Source: Phoronis australis
Lineage: Eukaryota > Phoronida > Phoronidae
Reading direction: 5' to 3'
NCBI GenBank assembly: GCA_002633005.1
Contig: NMRA01000040.1
Coordinates: 865,805-929,804 of the forward strand
Length of the DNA: 64,000 bases
Position numbers and translations under genes: made by a program. The notes below the pieces were generated by a model. It was given only the letters and a program-made list of their open reading frames with translations, made no database searches and was not told the origin of the DNA. Of this stretch, positions 1 through 11,048 are shown piece after piece. Position 1 is the stretch's first letter, and the number at the start of each line of letters is the position of its first letter.

Positions 1-1140
1 CTTGCCGAGAACGGTTTTTGAGCATCGGCAATGCAAGCCGAATATTTCATATTGAGAAAGTACATCTTTGAAAAGAAGAACCAACACTTGTTGGGAACGG
101 TCTTTGTACGTCGACGACGCACATTTCTTATTGGGAAAGCCAGATTTTCAAAAATTAATCGCTCAGACCATTTGAGACTCATTTACCTGCAATTATACTG
201 TTATCAAATGACCGAGCCAGCATTGTTGATACTACGACCGCTCATCGAAATAATGTACAACCACGAAATTCGGACACTAGCGGAAACCCAAATTTGAAGG
301 TCCGCCAAATTCGGACACCACAAAATGATATTTCGCGAGATTCGTCCAAGAATGAATTTTTTCTATTGGAATTAATTTTCAGTGTCCGAAAATCACGCGA
401 CTTTACCGTACTATATTTGTCAACAGACCTTTCCACAAGACACTTCTTTTAACTAAAAATTTGCAAGTGACATACATGTCAGTCTGCGTTGGACTAGCCA
501 GCCAGCCAGTTAGCTAGCTCTATGAGAACTATCGTCGGAATTTGTTTACAAATCGTTCATTACGCAAGACTGGACAGTCAAGAAATAAACAAAACTTTCC
601 CAGTGCACTGCAAAGTTTTCTGTTTTAAAACACACAATATGGAATAAAAATAGTCACTATGCCCGTTTTACAGAAATTCTCTTTCAAGTCGAAAAATCGA
701 ACACAATAAAGTACTATCTCATCACTGCGCTACGATTTATGGGTGCTTCGGTTTACCTGTGCTCATGGTCTTCGTTAATAGTACTTCTTCATCCTGTGAT
801 AAACCGGTATTAAGGAACGATGTTTGAAATGTGCCCACAAATACACTGCAAACAATGTGCTTTTAGGGGTGTTTATTTGTATCATAAAAATAGCAACTAG
901 GTGGTGCAAAATACTCAAAATCTATCAAAAACCGGGAAAGTGTAACCGTTTTTAACAGAAAGCTGTTTACCACATTTCATGAAAATCTGTCAAGGAACTT
1001 TAGCAGCTATGGTGATGACCAGCTACTGACCATATTCTATGTATCTCTCACTTCACTCTATGGATGTTACCTGAGCTGTATGTTGGCACTTGTTGTCCTA
1101 AATTGTTGTAAATATGATCCTGATGATGTCTAATGAAAAG
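1..1140. other. AT-rich sequence without recognisable gene
   Basis: No open frame of note and no splice-bounded coding segment were recognised. The right end (about 1110-1165, reading GATGATGTCTAATGAAAAG) looks like repeat-derived sequence leading into the array that follows. Confidence 0.4.
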
Positions 1141-2960
1141 ACGAAACGTTGAATTGAACATGGACTTTTTTATTAATTTTGTACGACGATCGTCCGGTTT
1201 TTGATTTTAGAGATAGAGGAAAAAGAAAAAAATGAAATTGCCACTAGGGGCAGAGCGCTCGTCGGATCCGTCTGAACGTTGTGGTCTTCCGTTGTTAACT
1301 TCATATCAATACACTTTAATAAATATCCTGCAGAAGGCTCAGAAAATACAGCTAAGGGCACAAAAAAGACAAAACTGTCACTAAGATAAGAGGCGCCACT
1401 GACAGTAATTGAAGTCGGAAAATCATCAACTGTCCTCTTCACGCCAGGAACTTTTATAAGCCAATTTTTACAATCTAAAGAGTGACAGAGGGCAGATGCC
1501 AAAAGCAGACTAGAAAACAGTAAAAACTGGCCACCAGATGGCGCAAAATACGTCGAATCCGTCTGCAAATCAGAAAATGTTATCGTTTCTTTAAAAGCAA
1601 ACTATTTACCAAATTTCATGGAAATTCGTCGAGGAACTTCAGAGAAACAGAGAAAACGAAATAAAAAGAAAATTGCCACTAGGGGCACTGTGCTCATCGG
1701 ATCCTTCTGAAAGTCGTCGTCTTCTGTTGTTAACTTCATAAAAATACATGTGCTAAATTTAATGAAGATCCTACAGAGGGCTTAGGAGATACAGGCATGA
1801 GTGTAAAAAAAACTGCCACTAGGAGGCGCCACAGTAGTCGAAGTCATTGTCAATTGTCTTCTTCATAGTAAGAACATACATGCCAATTTTCACGATTATC
1901 CTTAAGAGTGGTTTGATTGACAGATGGATGGCTGCCAAAAAAGAGACTCAAAAACAACAAAATTGACCACTATGTGGCACAAAATACCTTGAATAAATCC
2001 AAAAATAAATAGCTAGCTTTACCTCACTAATAGATGCCTAACTGCCGCATTTTATGGAAATCTGATGAGGGCGTTTGAAGATACAGAGGTAAACGTAAAA
2101 AAACTGAAATTGCGACTAGGGGGCTCACCGGTAGTGCGATCTGTTCCGAAGTCGTCATCGTCAACAAATACATCTGGTAAATTTAATAAAGATCCTGTAG
2201 AGCGTTTAGGGGATACAGCCATGGGTGCAAAAACACACAAATCTGCCACTAGGAGGTGGCACAGAAGTTGAAGTCGGAAAATCATCGTCAACCTTCTTCT
2301 TCTTCATAGTTAGAACATACATGCCAATTTTCACAATCATCCTTAGACTGTATGTAAATGTCATCTTTTTCAGTGAGGTGTGGAATATGTTGCAAGTAGT
2401 TTATCCCGTTCAATCCGCCATCTTTTTGATCACATCACGTGACCTAATGTATATAAGTCCAAAAAGACTGGATTGGTTGATAGAAAATAGTAAAAATGGT
2501 CACTAGATGGTACAAAATCCCTCGAATCCATCCGAAAACAGGTGGAGAGCATCATCTAATTAATAGATGCCTATGTGCCAAATTTCATGAAAATCAGTTT
2601 TGGACCTTTGAAGATACAGAGACAAACGTAAAAAACTAATTGCCACTAGGGGACACAGCGGTATTCGGGTTGGTCTGAAACTCGTTGGCCTATGTCGTCA
2701 TCCCCAGAGGAACACACCAGCCAAGTTTCAATAAGATCCTGCAAGGGGTTTAAGAGATACAGCCACGGACGCCAGAGGCCCAGACAAAGATGACGGCAAT
2801 ATGCACCCACATATAAATATGTGGGGTATAAAAATCTGTTTTTAATGACGCGAGGCCAAAGACACTGAGTCTGAGTGCCACTCGAGCAAGATTTATTTAC
2901 AACGTCCCTCACCCTGTGTGACATTTCTCTTCAAGCCGATCCTAATAGTTGAATCTGTTG
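1141..2960 (-). repeat. Trimeric tandem repeat array with CTCF-like cores (left array)
   Basis: Related monomers of about 140-150 bases recur, each with a CCACTAG-type core: 1241, 1391, 1531, 1676, 1816, 1967, 2113, 2246, 2501 and 2643. Every third monomer is most alike (cores near 1241/1676/2113/2643 and near 1391/1816/2246), so the true period is about 435 bases. The core at 1531-1544 (CCACCAGATGGCGC) fits the vertebrate CTCF core CCASYAGRKGGCRS at all 14 positions; others differ by one or two bases. The right edge carries the palindrome CCACATATAAATATGTGG (about 2808-2826). The same family, in opposite orientation, fills parts of 47.6-51.7 kb. Short open frames here are not coding. Confidence 0.75.
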
Positions 2961-4060
2961 CCTGTTTTGGTGTGTTAGTGTTACCCTGTTAGTGCCTAAC
3001 GTAGCGAAACAAAGTTGGCACAGAACAATAAAGTTAATCCCTGTGAGGACTGTGTGATTTTTTTACACATGTGTTTAAAATCACCGCCTTCCAATTAAAA
3101 ATTCTCGATACAGTCTTGCAACTTTTCTTTGTTAGCTAATATTGGCTTCTGACACCCGTTTCCGTAACACTTTGTTCTTTGTTAGGAAATTCGGTTTCTA
3201 TCAGCCATTTCTGTAACGTTTTATTGTCGGTAAGTGGCAGTCTCATCTTTGGGCCTTCTTTTAAAATGGCTTCCAATACTCTTAGTTTATTTTACATTTT
3301 TTGTTTTGCAGATTTCCATTCAGCGTTATACAGTACCATTCGCCTCTCCAGACCTCAGGTTAATAGTACATTCAGAAATATTGTTATATTTCTCCTGATT
3401 TTGGGCATGGTGATGTTCATATAACAAAAATGAAAATCCAAGATGATCGATTGTCAATGTACCAGAGTAATATTGGACGATAAAGTTAATGACTTCTCTA
3501 TTATTTTGCAAAAAATGAACCTAACTTTAATTTGTGAATTGAGCAACACTTACGCAATGTTTTTGATGATTGCACCTAAATAAATAGCTTCATCTCACAA
3601 AAAATCGAGCGGCGCAGGCTTATTATTGATGGTAATAGAAATCGAACAAAGCCATTCGATGACAACCTTATTATTGTGTTAATTGATTTTTGTTTTACAG
3701 GTTTCCATTCACCTATCACAGTCACTACTCCAGACCACAAGTCAAGTTTACTTCGTAGTCGCAACTTCAGACCACAAGTCAATTCTACAGTCTACTGTCA
3801 GTTAACTTGTTAAAAAGAAACACCACCAGCATTGCAGTTTTAGTGGATAACAGTCTTTTTTCAGATAAAATCATTCTTATATGTATTTAACAAGACCTTA
3901 CTCATCATTTCTTACTTTGTTTCAAGCCTAACTTCAATGGAATTTTGTTATTTTAGATGTATTGGGCTAACCAGATAGTCCTAGCAAAGCCTTACCAAAA
4001 TAAAAAATGCGAGTTTAATCACTCCAATGTACATGTACCTCACAATTTCATTGTTTATGG
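2961..4060. other. AT-rich sequence, no gene; exon-like direct repeats
   Basis: Two diverged copies of a ~50-base segment (TTCTTTGTTAG...) lie at 3126-3225. Two related TTTCCATTCA segments, each after a T-rich run ending in CAG (about 3311 and 3701), resemble spliced exons but show no conserved reading frame. Confidence 0.35.
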
Positions 4061-5650
4061 GCTATTCCATTTGTGATGGACGTATAATCAGAGAACATTT
4101 TGATCAATTGTGAAAAGAATGTTCACCCTAGGAAAATAATTATCAATTGATAGGTCTCACTGATAGCTTTCAAAGCATATATCAACTTTTCCCCTATCTT
4201 TTAATCTGACTGAGAAAATTGTCTTTAAAGGGGTGTGACGGACACACGCAGAGAATTTGAATTTTTTTTAAAATTTTTAACATTAATTTTCTGTGAGTTG
4301 CATTAAGTTACAATTTTATGTTTTACATGATTTCGTGGAATGTTTGCAAAGTGACAACACACTAATTTTTTTGATGATGTCTGCTAAGAAATGTTTGTCA
4401 GAGAGCTCAACATAAGTTGAGTTACTGTGACCGACATGCGTGATGGACGTACGCTCTGAATTTTTAGTATTATATTGTTTGTTGTGACTAAGAAGCTATA
4501 TTGGTCTTTTGCTACTAATTCAATGTTTTTTAATTAAAATGTACCGATTGACCTTTTGCACGAAATCGTCACAGGTAGGGCTATACTAGGCATGTACTCT
4601 AAGATTTCAACTTTTCAATACATTTGATAAAAGATATAAAACAATCACTTAAAATCTTCACTTCCTTTTGAAGAGGGTAAGCATTATCGGTTGAATTGAG
4701 AGTGATAATCATTTTGTAATTAACAGCTGTTAAGTTATCAGTAAAATCTGTTTTTACGCGTTAAATAGAACATTAATTCAAAACTAATAAGTAAATATGA
4801 CAGTCAAAATATAAAATGTGACATAAAGTTTGAAACATTACTAATCACTGTAATAAAAATGCATTTTAATTAATTGTTTTTTAAATTACAACTTGTCCTT
4901 AGAGCTTGTACAAAATTATTCTCTGGTCCATGCGGTCGATGGTTCTGATGCATGCCCATGTAAGTAATAACTGTGATGTTTTTAAAGTTATTAGTAACAG
5001 GACTTCAGTGTCTTATTAAACCAAGTGTGAAGCATATGGTTTAGTTGACATCATCGACTTTTGGCATTCGTATTTTGATTCAAATCACCCGTGCTGCCTT
5101 CCAGTGTAAAAAACAAGACATTTTAAAGTAATTGCATTAGGATTATGATTTAGGAATATGTAGAGCTAACTTATCAGATGCTGGTTTCTATTTAGTGATT
5201 AAAATGATTAGGTTTTCATCCAGCTCTTTAACTCATGCCTTCTTTTCAAATTTAATAAGAGGCTTTAAATAATGCCACATCACAGAATGCACAAGTATTA
5301 TGAATATCTTGATCCAGGAAGTCATTTTTTGAGTTTCAGAGAATATCCCAGCACATATTTATTCTTCATCCAAGTTTAGAAAGTAAAAATATAGTCAAAA
5401 GTTATTTTTATTAGCTGAAAAATTTCATGGGTGTGACGGACGTATGTGACGGACGTACAAATTTTCTGTACCTCTGTCACACAATTTCTGACTAAACGAA
5501 TAATCCCTGGGATCCAAAATTTCAGTCAATAGTATTGAGTAACAAGTTAAAACAGAATCTGAAATTATTTTAATTTTGATTAAAAACTTTTGACGTAACC
5601 AAACTTTTTAACACTTTTTTGTGATGGACATACAGCACCATGATATTCAG
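4061..5650 (+). repeat. Cluster of GTGACGGACGT-like words
   Basis: A GTGAYGGACRTAC-like word appears seven times in 1.6 kb: near 4073, 4236, 4426, 4440, 5431, 5445 and 5621, all on the + strand in AT-rich DNA. No coding potential is seen between them. The function is unknown. Confidence 0.55.
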
Positions 5651-5995
5651 GAGTTGACCTTTGATCCCAAGAGGTCATTGAAGTTGAAGTGTTATTTTTT
5701 ATAAAGTTTGGGGTTCATGTGATTGCACAAAATTGATAGTATAGTGAAAACCCCATAATTAGCTTTTTTATGACAATAATTGGCAACACACGTGAAAATC
5801 GAGGTGATTTTTTAGGGTCAAGTGACCCCCAAAAATGGGTCCATTTAAGCAAAAAATTGAAAGTTATAGGACAGTCAAATATGCGTCCTGAAACTAGAGA
5901 GAAATGGCTTTTAGATGAGACCAAAAATGTTGGTGTTGCCACAATTTTAATTTTTTGTGTGGAGGTTGACCTTTTCACGGAATTGAACTTATATT

Positions 5996-6892
5996 GCTGA
6001 GAATTCTTTACACGTCTTGACCCAGTCATCCTTAGTATGTGCATTTATGATGAGACTTTTGTAAATACACTGAGACTATTTTGTATACAAATGCTTCTTA
6101 AGACAGATTTTGTAAAAAAAATTATTTGTATAAGCTTTCTCATTGTGATACTGTTGCATAGGTGTGTCACACTGTAACGGCGTTTAGTAAGTAAATTTCA
6201 GATTCAATTGGTTTTTCGTTAAGTCAATCCCGAGTGCTGCATTTGTATACAATGGTGCGTACATGTATTATTGTACCTCACAATTTCATAAGTTTATTGC
6301 CATTACGATGTTGCTCCCAACTTGTTTGATTCTATAGCCCACCAATATCTTACACCACTGATTAACTCCATCCTGGCATTTATGGTTGGAGGGCTAGCTC
6401 TCTTTTGTTCGATAATTGCTCTAATCTCTCATAAGATCGTATCTACCCTGACTGGGATGTGATGTTGAAAATGAAAGTTAAAATATAACATATTTGAACA
6501 TAAACCAATAGCATTTCTGAAATCTTCGTCAAATGGTGATCACGTTTAGTTTTTGAATCGCCAAAATCACCCATCTGCAACCAAAGTTACGACAATCTAT
6601 TCTTTCCGAATACACCAATTCACTCTGAATTTGACTGTTCACACATGGTCTGTAATAAGCCTGGTAGAAAATTGGCCTGCTTGTTGTTATAACAGACAAA
6701 AGAGTGTGCTTGGCAGTAAACAAAGAAGCTAGATGTTATCACACCCTCATAACCCCCTATGTCTGGTAAAGCCACTGAACGGGAAAACGCTGTCATGCTG
6801 AGAATTTTACACGTCTTCACCCAGTCATTCTCAGCATGTATATCTATGATGAGACTTTTGTAAATACACTGAAAATATTTTGTGTACAGTAC
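5996..6892 (+). repeat. Direct repeat pair of about 93 bases
   Basis: The segment at 5998-6092 (GAGAATTCTTTACACGTCTT...) is repeated at about 6798-6890 with roughly 85-90% identity. The stretch 6530-6795 between them is related to 43270-43410 (shared TTTTTGAATCGCCAAAATC and TATGTCTGGTAAAG-like words), so this is a dispersed repeat with a ~120-base insertion in this copy. Confidence 0.55.
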
Positions 6893-7438
6893 AATATTTT
6901 AAATACTTCCTTAGTTTTCACTTTAAGAATATCTGATTACCGTACCTGATGCCATTAATAATGCGCTTACACGAAAGTCACGCATTTCTAAAGATATGCG
7001 TGACTTTTCACCGCTCGTCCTTCTGAGCGGCTGTTACTATAATCAAAGAGAGTGCGGCGCCGGAGTCGGACTCAGTTGCGGTGACCGCATTGTCCGGTGC
7101 GAGCAAGACCCAATTAAGGGTAATTACCCGACCAGGTGTCGCTAGTGAGCGGCTTTTTCGTAAGATCACAAATTTCGTCCAATGAAAATATACGGAGTTG
7201 GAGGTCCATGTACTACAAGCGCGCACCCAGCCTTTAATATGGGGGTGCTCGAATTTCTGTCGATGTGGACCTTCTGCTGACAAAATATCGGCAAGACTGA
7301 AAAAAATATGGTACTACCTTCAAAACTGTAAACTGCGCACCTGCGTCTTTTTAGTGGACTTTTGCCTCGTTTTCTCGGGAGTTTTTGTTTCTCTGAGGCG
7401 GACGTGTTTGCCCATTTTGCCAAATGGGGGGCTCCTTC

Positions 7439-8192
7439 TGTTAATAGTTCGGGACAACAGATAAATCTGTGCAAGTATGGTGTCATCACTCCCATAATGT
7501 TAACTGAGTTTTTTCATCCATATCCACGGATGATTAACATCCTCCTCTGCCACTTGGGGAGTAATGGTGAAATGAACAACATTTAGAATGTCATTTGATC
7601 AAGCTGATCGAAATGAAGCCAATTCCAGTGACCGTTTTGCCGGAATGAAATGTTCTGGATCGTCCAGTGGTTTTTCTGGGTCTCTGAAACCCTGAATAAG
7701 ACAATAATCATTAAATCTAGACAGCCATAATACAAAGTCTTCAAGTTTGTTCGATTCTAAAACTGGGAGTTTTATAGACGGCATCTTGACAGCTGATCAG
7801 CTCACACAAATCGAATTCTCGAACGTTCTAAAAGTCCCATAGTGCGCACGTCAATACAACGTGTTTCTTGATTCCAAACAATTACACTCACAAAGTATTG
7901 TTGTGCCCGAAAAAATTCTCAATTATACCATTGTGTTCCTGAGCATCCAATGTTCACGCTAAGCACTCCTGACACCATGTTAATAGTTTGGGACAACAGA
8001 TAAATCACAGAATTGAGACGAATAAAGAATCACACAACTGAACAGAAGTACTTTATTCTCTCACCGATAGGTGTCACTCTATAACACTTCGAGCCTCCTG
8101 AGCCCCCCCCCGGGTGCACGCATGTACTACAGTCTATGGTCGCATTATATATGATTGAATTCGACTGTGATTCCTCGTCATAATATCACAGC
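7439..8192 (-). mobile_element. Decayed LTR retrotransposon, minus strand
   Basis: On the minus strand a 5' LTR runs from about 8190 to 7978 and ends CTATTAACA. It is followed at once by TGGTGTCAGGAGTG (7977-7964), a 14-base match to the 3' end of tRNA-Leu and thus a primer-binding site. A gag-like start follows at 7784. The LTR end is repeated at 7439-7469 (TGTTAATAGTTCGGGACAAC), presumably a scrap of the 3' LTR. The LTR contains AATAAA on the minus strand. Nearly all of gag-pol is lost. Confidence 0.7.
7599..7784 (-). pseudogene. N-terminal gag-like fragment of the LTR element
   Basis: The frame begins MPSIKLPVLESNKLEDFVLW and continues LSRFNDYCLIQGFRDP. The pattern of a short leader, then F..W...F..Y...G, is that of the N-terminal capsid-like part of retrotransposon Gag. 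The start codon lies about 180 bases after the primer-binding site, the expected distance. Only 61 codons remain before a stop and the residual LTR, so this is a remnant without enzymatic function. Confidence 0.6.
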
Positions 8193-8202
8193 AGGTTCAG
8201 GG

Positions 8203-8455
8203 AGAGTGTGGCTTAGAGGTTTGATCTCCGAACTCCCGTTTGGGAGACCCGGGTTCAAACGCATCCTGGCTACACTGTCTAGATTGAGTGTCACTGTCAG
8301 ACAATTGAGCATTACACAAAAGTGTCTCCTACTTCTCTGAGCTCAGTCTTACTAGTGAGTGAATGAATGAGTTGTAGATGTGCTTCTGGTGAATCATATG
8401 AGCCTCTGCTACTCGCTAACGGGCAATTGCCTATTAACTGAATGCCGGGTTAGCA
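8203..8455 (+). mobile_element. tRNA-derived SINE
   Basis: The head resembles a tRNA: A-box-like TGGCTTAGAGG (8209-8219), an anticodon-arm-like stem TCTCC...GGGAGA, and a B-box-like GGGTTCAAACG (8251-8261). A non-tRNA body follows to about 8455. The anticodon arm is too irregular for a functional tRNA. It abuts the LTR remnant. Confidence 0.6.
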
Positions 8456-8639
8456 CGCTCGCTGGTTTTAGGGGGATCGCTGGCTCGATTTCCGGGTAGG
8501 TTAATCTCGGCTATTATTACTGCAAATGTATGGAGGGGATGAATGCTAACCACTTCAGAATACTCCACTTTTGAGTGTGAAGTGTAACTGTAAAGACTGT
8601 AAAGTGTAAACTAAGACTGTAAAGTCTACCAGTTTCATC

Positions 8640-8668
8640 CACTAAATAACGAGGGCCGTTATTTAGTG
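8640..8668. repeat. Perfect hairpin with 12-bp arms
   Basis: CACTAAATAACG and CGTTATTTAGTG are perfectly complementary around a five-base loop (AGGGC). There is no open frame around it. It may be the tip of a short inverted-repeat element. Confidence 0.7.
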
Positions 8669-8809
8669 ATAGCCTGGTTCTCTAAATATATCCGACTAGT
8701 GCCAATTCTAGAACCTGGATGCCGCAGGCGATGTAATCATAGACTATGTAGGCTAGTTGTCTACTCACAATAGGGCTTACGTCCATTCATTCAGGACGGC
8801 GCTGTATCT

Positions 8810-8868
8810 CGCTGGTTCCCTGCTTAGCACGGCTAGCGCCCCACCTAGCGGCACGCAGGGAACCAGCG
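8810..8868. repeat. GC-rich stem-loop with 14-bp perfect arms
   Basis: CGCTGGTTCCCTGC (8810-8823) pairs perfectly with GCAGGGAACCAGCG (8855-8868) around a 31-base loop containing further short inverted repeats. GACGGCGCT occurs just outside the left arm (8795) and overlapping the end of the right arm (8868). The block is notably GC-rich for this window. Confidence 0.7.
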
Positions 8869-8972
8869 ACGGCGCTAATGTGCTGTGCGTCAACTTAATC
8901 TCAAGATCACGTATGCGTGAACTTGGAATTGAATATTCTTCAAGGCAAAAAGGTGAAATTTTTGTTGGGTGA

Positions 8973-10740
8973 AAAGTATTTGTTTATTTATTGGCCTCGC
9001 AATCAACCATTTTCTCCTTTACCGTAACTTGTGTCGGTGTATCGGAGGAAAATGTGAATGTCTAAATCGATAATTGTTTGGTGAAACTGGGCCCGGTCTC
9101 TAATCTTTGTACTCGAAATGAACTCGAAACTATTTTTGGCAATTTCTCTGCTCATTTTGTGCTACCTTAAGATAATTGGATATCAGACTGTGCTCGAATA
9201 CATTATAGTTTATGCATAGGAGTTTCTAGTTCAAATTTGCCCTTGAAGACCCTTATATTCGTACATGGTGTTCACAAACAGGTAGCCTAGACAGCAGTGT
9301 TTTCCACATGTGGGATCCTTACAAACTACCATCTTCAAAAGAGATACCATTCTTGTGATACTACGGGAAACAGTAACATTATTTTATAACTAACCATCAG
9401 AATTAATTGTCCTAAATTTGTGTAATTGTCAAATAGTGGTCTTCATGTTCTTCAAAATTTTCCACCCATTTCGATGGCGGCAATCCTACTGTATTTTTCA
9501 AATTTTTGGTTGTTTGGGTCGAATGGCTGTGCTGTGCACGAATGTTTTGTGTTTTTTGATGAATTTGGAATCTCAACGTCCTTCGTGAATGCTTGGCGGT
9601 GTTGGATTCACATGTATAGAGGGACAAAGGGACATTTCCCCCACTAAAACTAGCTGCTCGTAACAAAACCTTCGAGAACGTTAGCTATGCAATGGTATAA
9701 TTCGCAAATTGTGATCTCCAAGTTTTTCAAACTTCCATCCTGTTGATTACGGAAAATGCTATTATTTTTTACCTCAGTAAAAGAAGCAAATGATTCCGTC
9801 ATTGGAGCCCCCTCCGCAAGAGGCTCTCGCGAAGAAAGGATACCAATATAAACAGGAAATGTGTGGCCTTGGATGTCATTGTGGAAAAGATATAAAATTT
9901 CAAAACAAAAATGAGCAGCAATTGTTACCATCATAAAGGCCAGGTTCCCAATTTATATCGAGTGATGAACAATTTCCAAAAATAACGAAAAAAGAGACGA
10001 AAGTAGTTTCTTCTGGAACTTAAAAGTATGAATCAATTTACACTTGAAAATCAAGTTTTCTCGTACTTTTTCGAAGAATGTGGTACTAACAGATGATCTA
10101 TACTGCAAAAACTGAACCCCGACTAAAAAATTCCTTCCATTACACCCAAATGCTATAAATCCAGGACTGGTAATTGACAAGTGTTCACTATATATTTCGC
10201 TGTGTCCTTCTTTAGTGTCTCGGCTACCCTTTGCTCCCCGCCTATGCGTCGCGGTTTTAACCCTCGCCTGTTGCTAGCCCTGCAAACTTACAGTAGGTCT
10301 ATGTGTGAACGTTTCCCACTAATTCCTACGGCCACTGTACCAGCTGCTGCCCCTTAATAAAGGTGGTATAAATTAAAACATTTGGAGAGAGTGAGAAGCG
10401 ATTCCATCATGGCTTGGGGAGGGGGGGGAGGGACTTAACAAGAAAGGATGTATAATTTTACAAAATAGGCAAATTAGTCCATCACTGAGGGTTCCAATCA
10501 GAGACAAAGCTGCCTTGGACGGAAACATGTGATTTCATGATGAAATGGAAAAATGCCTCTTACGGAAAAGGAACTGAAAGAAGCGACACTTGGTTTCACC
10601 ATGCCTTGTAGTGCCGGATATCATCGAGGTATCTACCGTAAAAGAACGGAACATAATTATACGCCTTACAGCTTGTTTGCATTTATCAGAGATTGACTTG
10701 TTTCAATTATTCCATCCTAACGAGGTGGTTCCATGAATAA
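8973..10740. other. No gene recognised
   Basis: Open frames of 70-94 codons occur on both strands (for example 9412-9666 and 9650-9934 on the minus strand), but none shows a known motif. Composition is ordinary intergenic AT-rich DNA with a short G-run at about 10420. Confidence 0.35.
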
Positions 10741-10744
10741 GGTA

Positions 10745-11048
10745 CAGTGGCGGATCTAGGATACCATAAGCCTGGGGGCCCAAGATGTTGCCTCGGAGAA
10801 TTGGGCAAAGCGCGATTGTATTCACAGGCGGCCCAAAAGTTGCGGGGGCTGGCGATGTAGACCTGGTGTTGCCAAATTCTATCGGAGGACTAAAAAAAAG
10901 GGAACACGATTCCGCTGCGCCCTGCCCCCTCCGCTGCCATTCCAAATCATTGGTGCACTCGTTTCTTCACGCTGTTGCTGCTGTTTATTTTTCCTTGCAC
11001 CAGCCAAGGGGGGGGGGGGNCCCCCCCCCCCCCCTAAATCCGCCTATG
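10745..11048. mobile_element. Short inverted-repeat element (hAT-like MITE) containing an unresolved base
   Basis: The left end CAGTGGCGGATCTAGG and right end CCTAAATCCGCCTATG are imperfect inverted repeats of about 16 bases. There is no transposase inside. A G-run, an N at 11020 and a C-run interrupt the right part, so the internal sequence is unreliable. A related right end, CCTAGATCCGCCACTG, is at 27025-27040. Confidence 0.6.

Noticed and set aside
2052-2924. Small open frames in the 1.1-3 kb region
   Set aside because: They fall inside the tandem repeat array on both strands and are not conserved between units.
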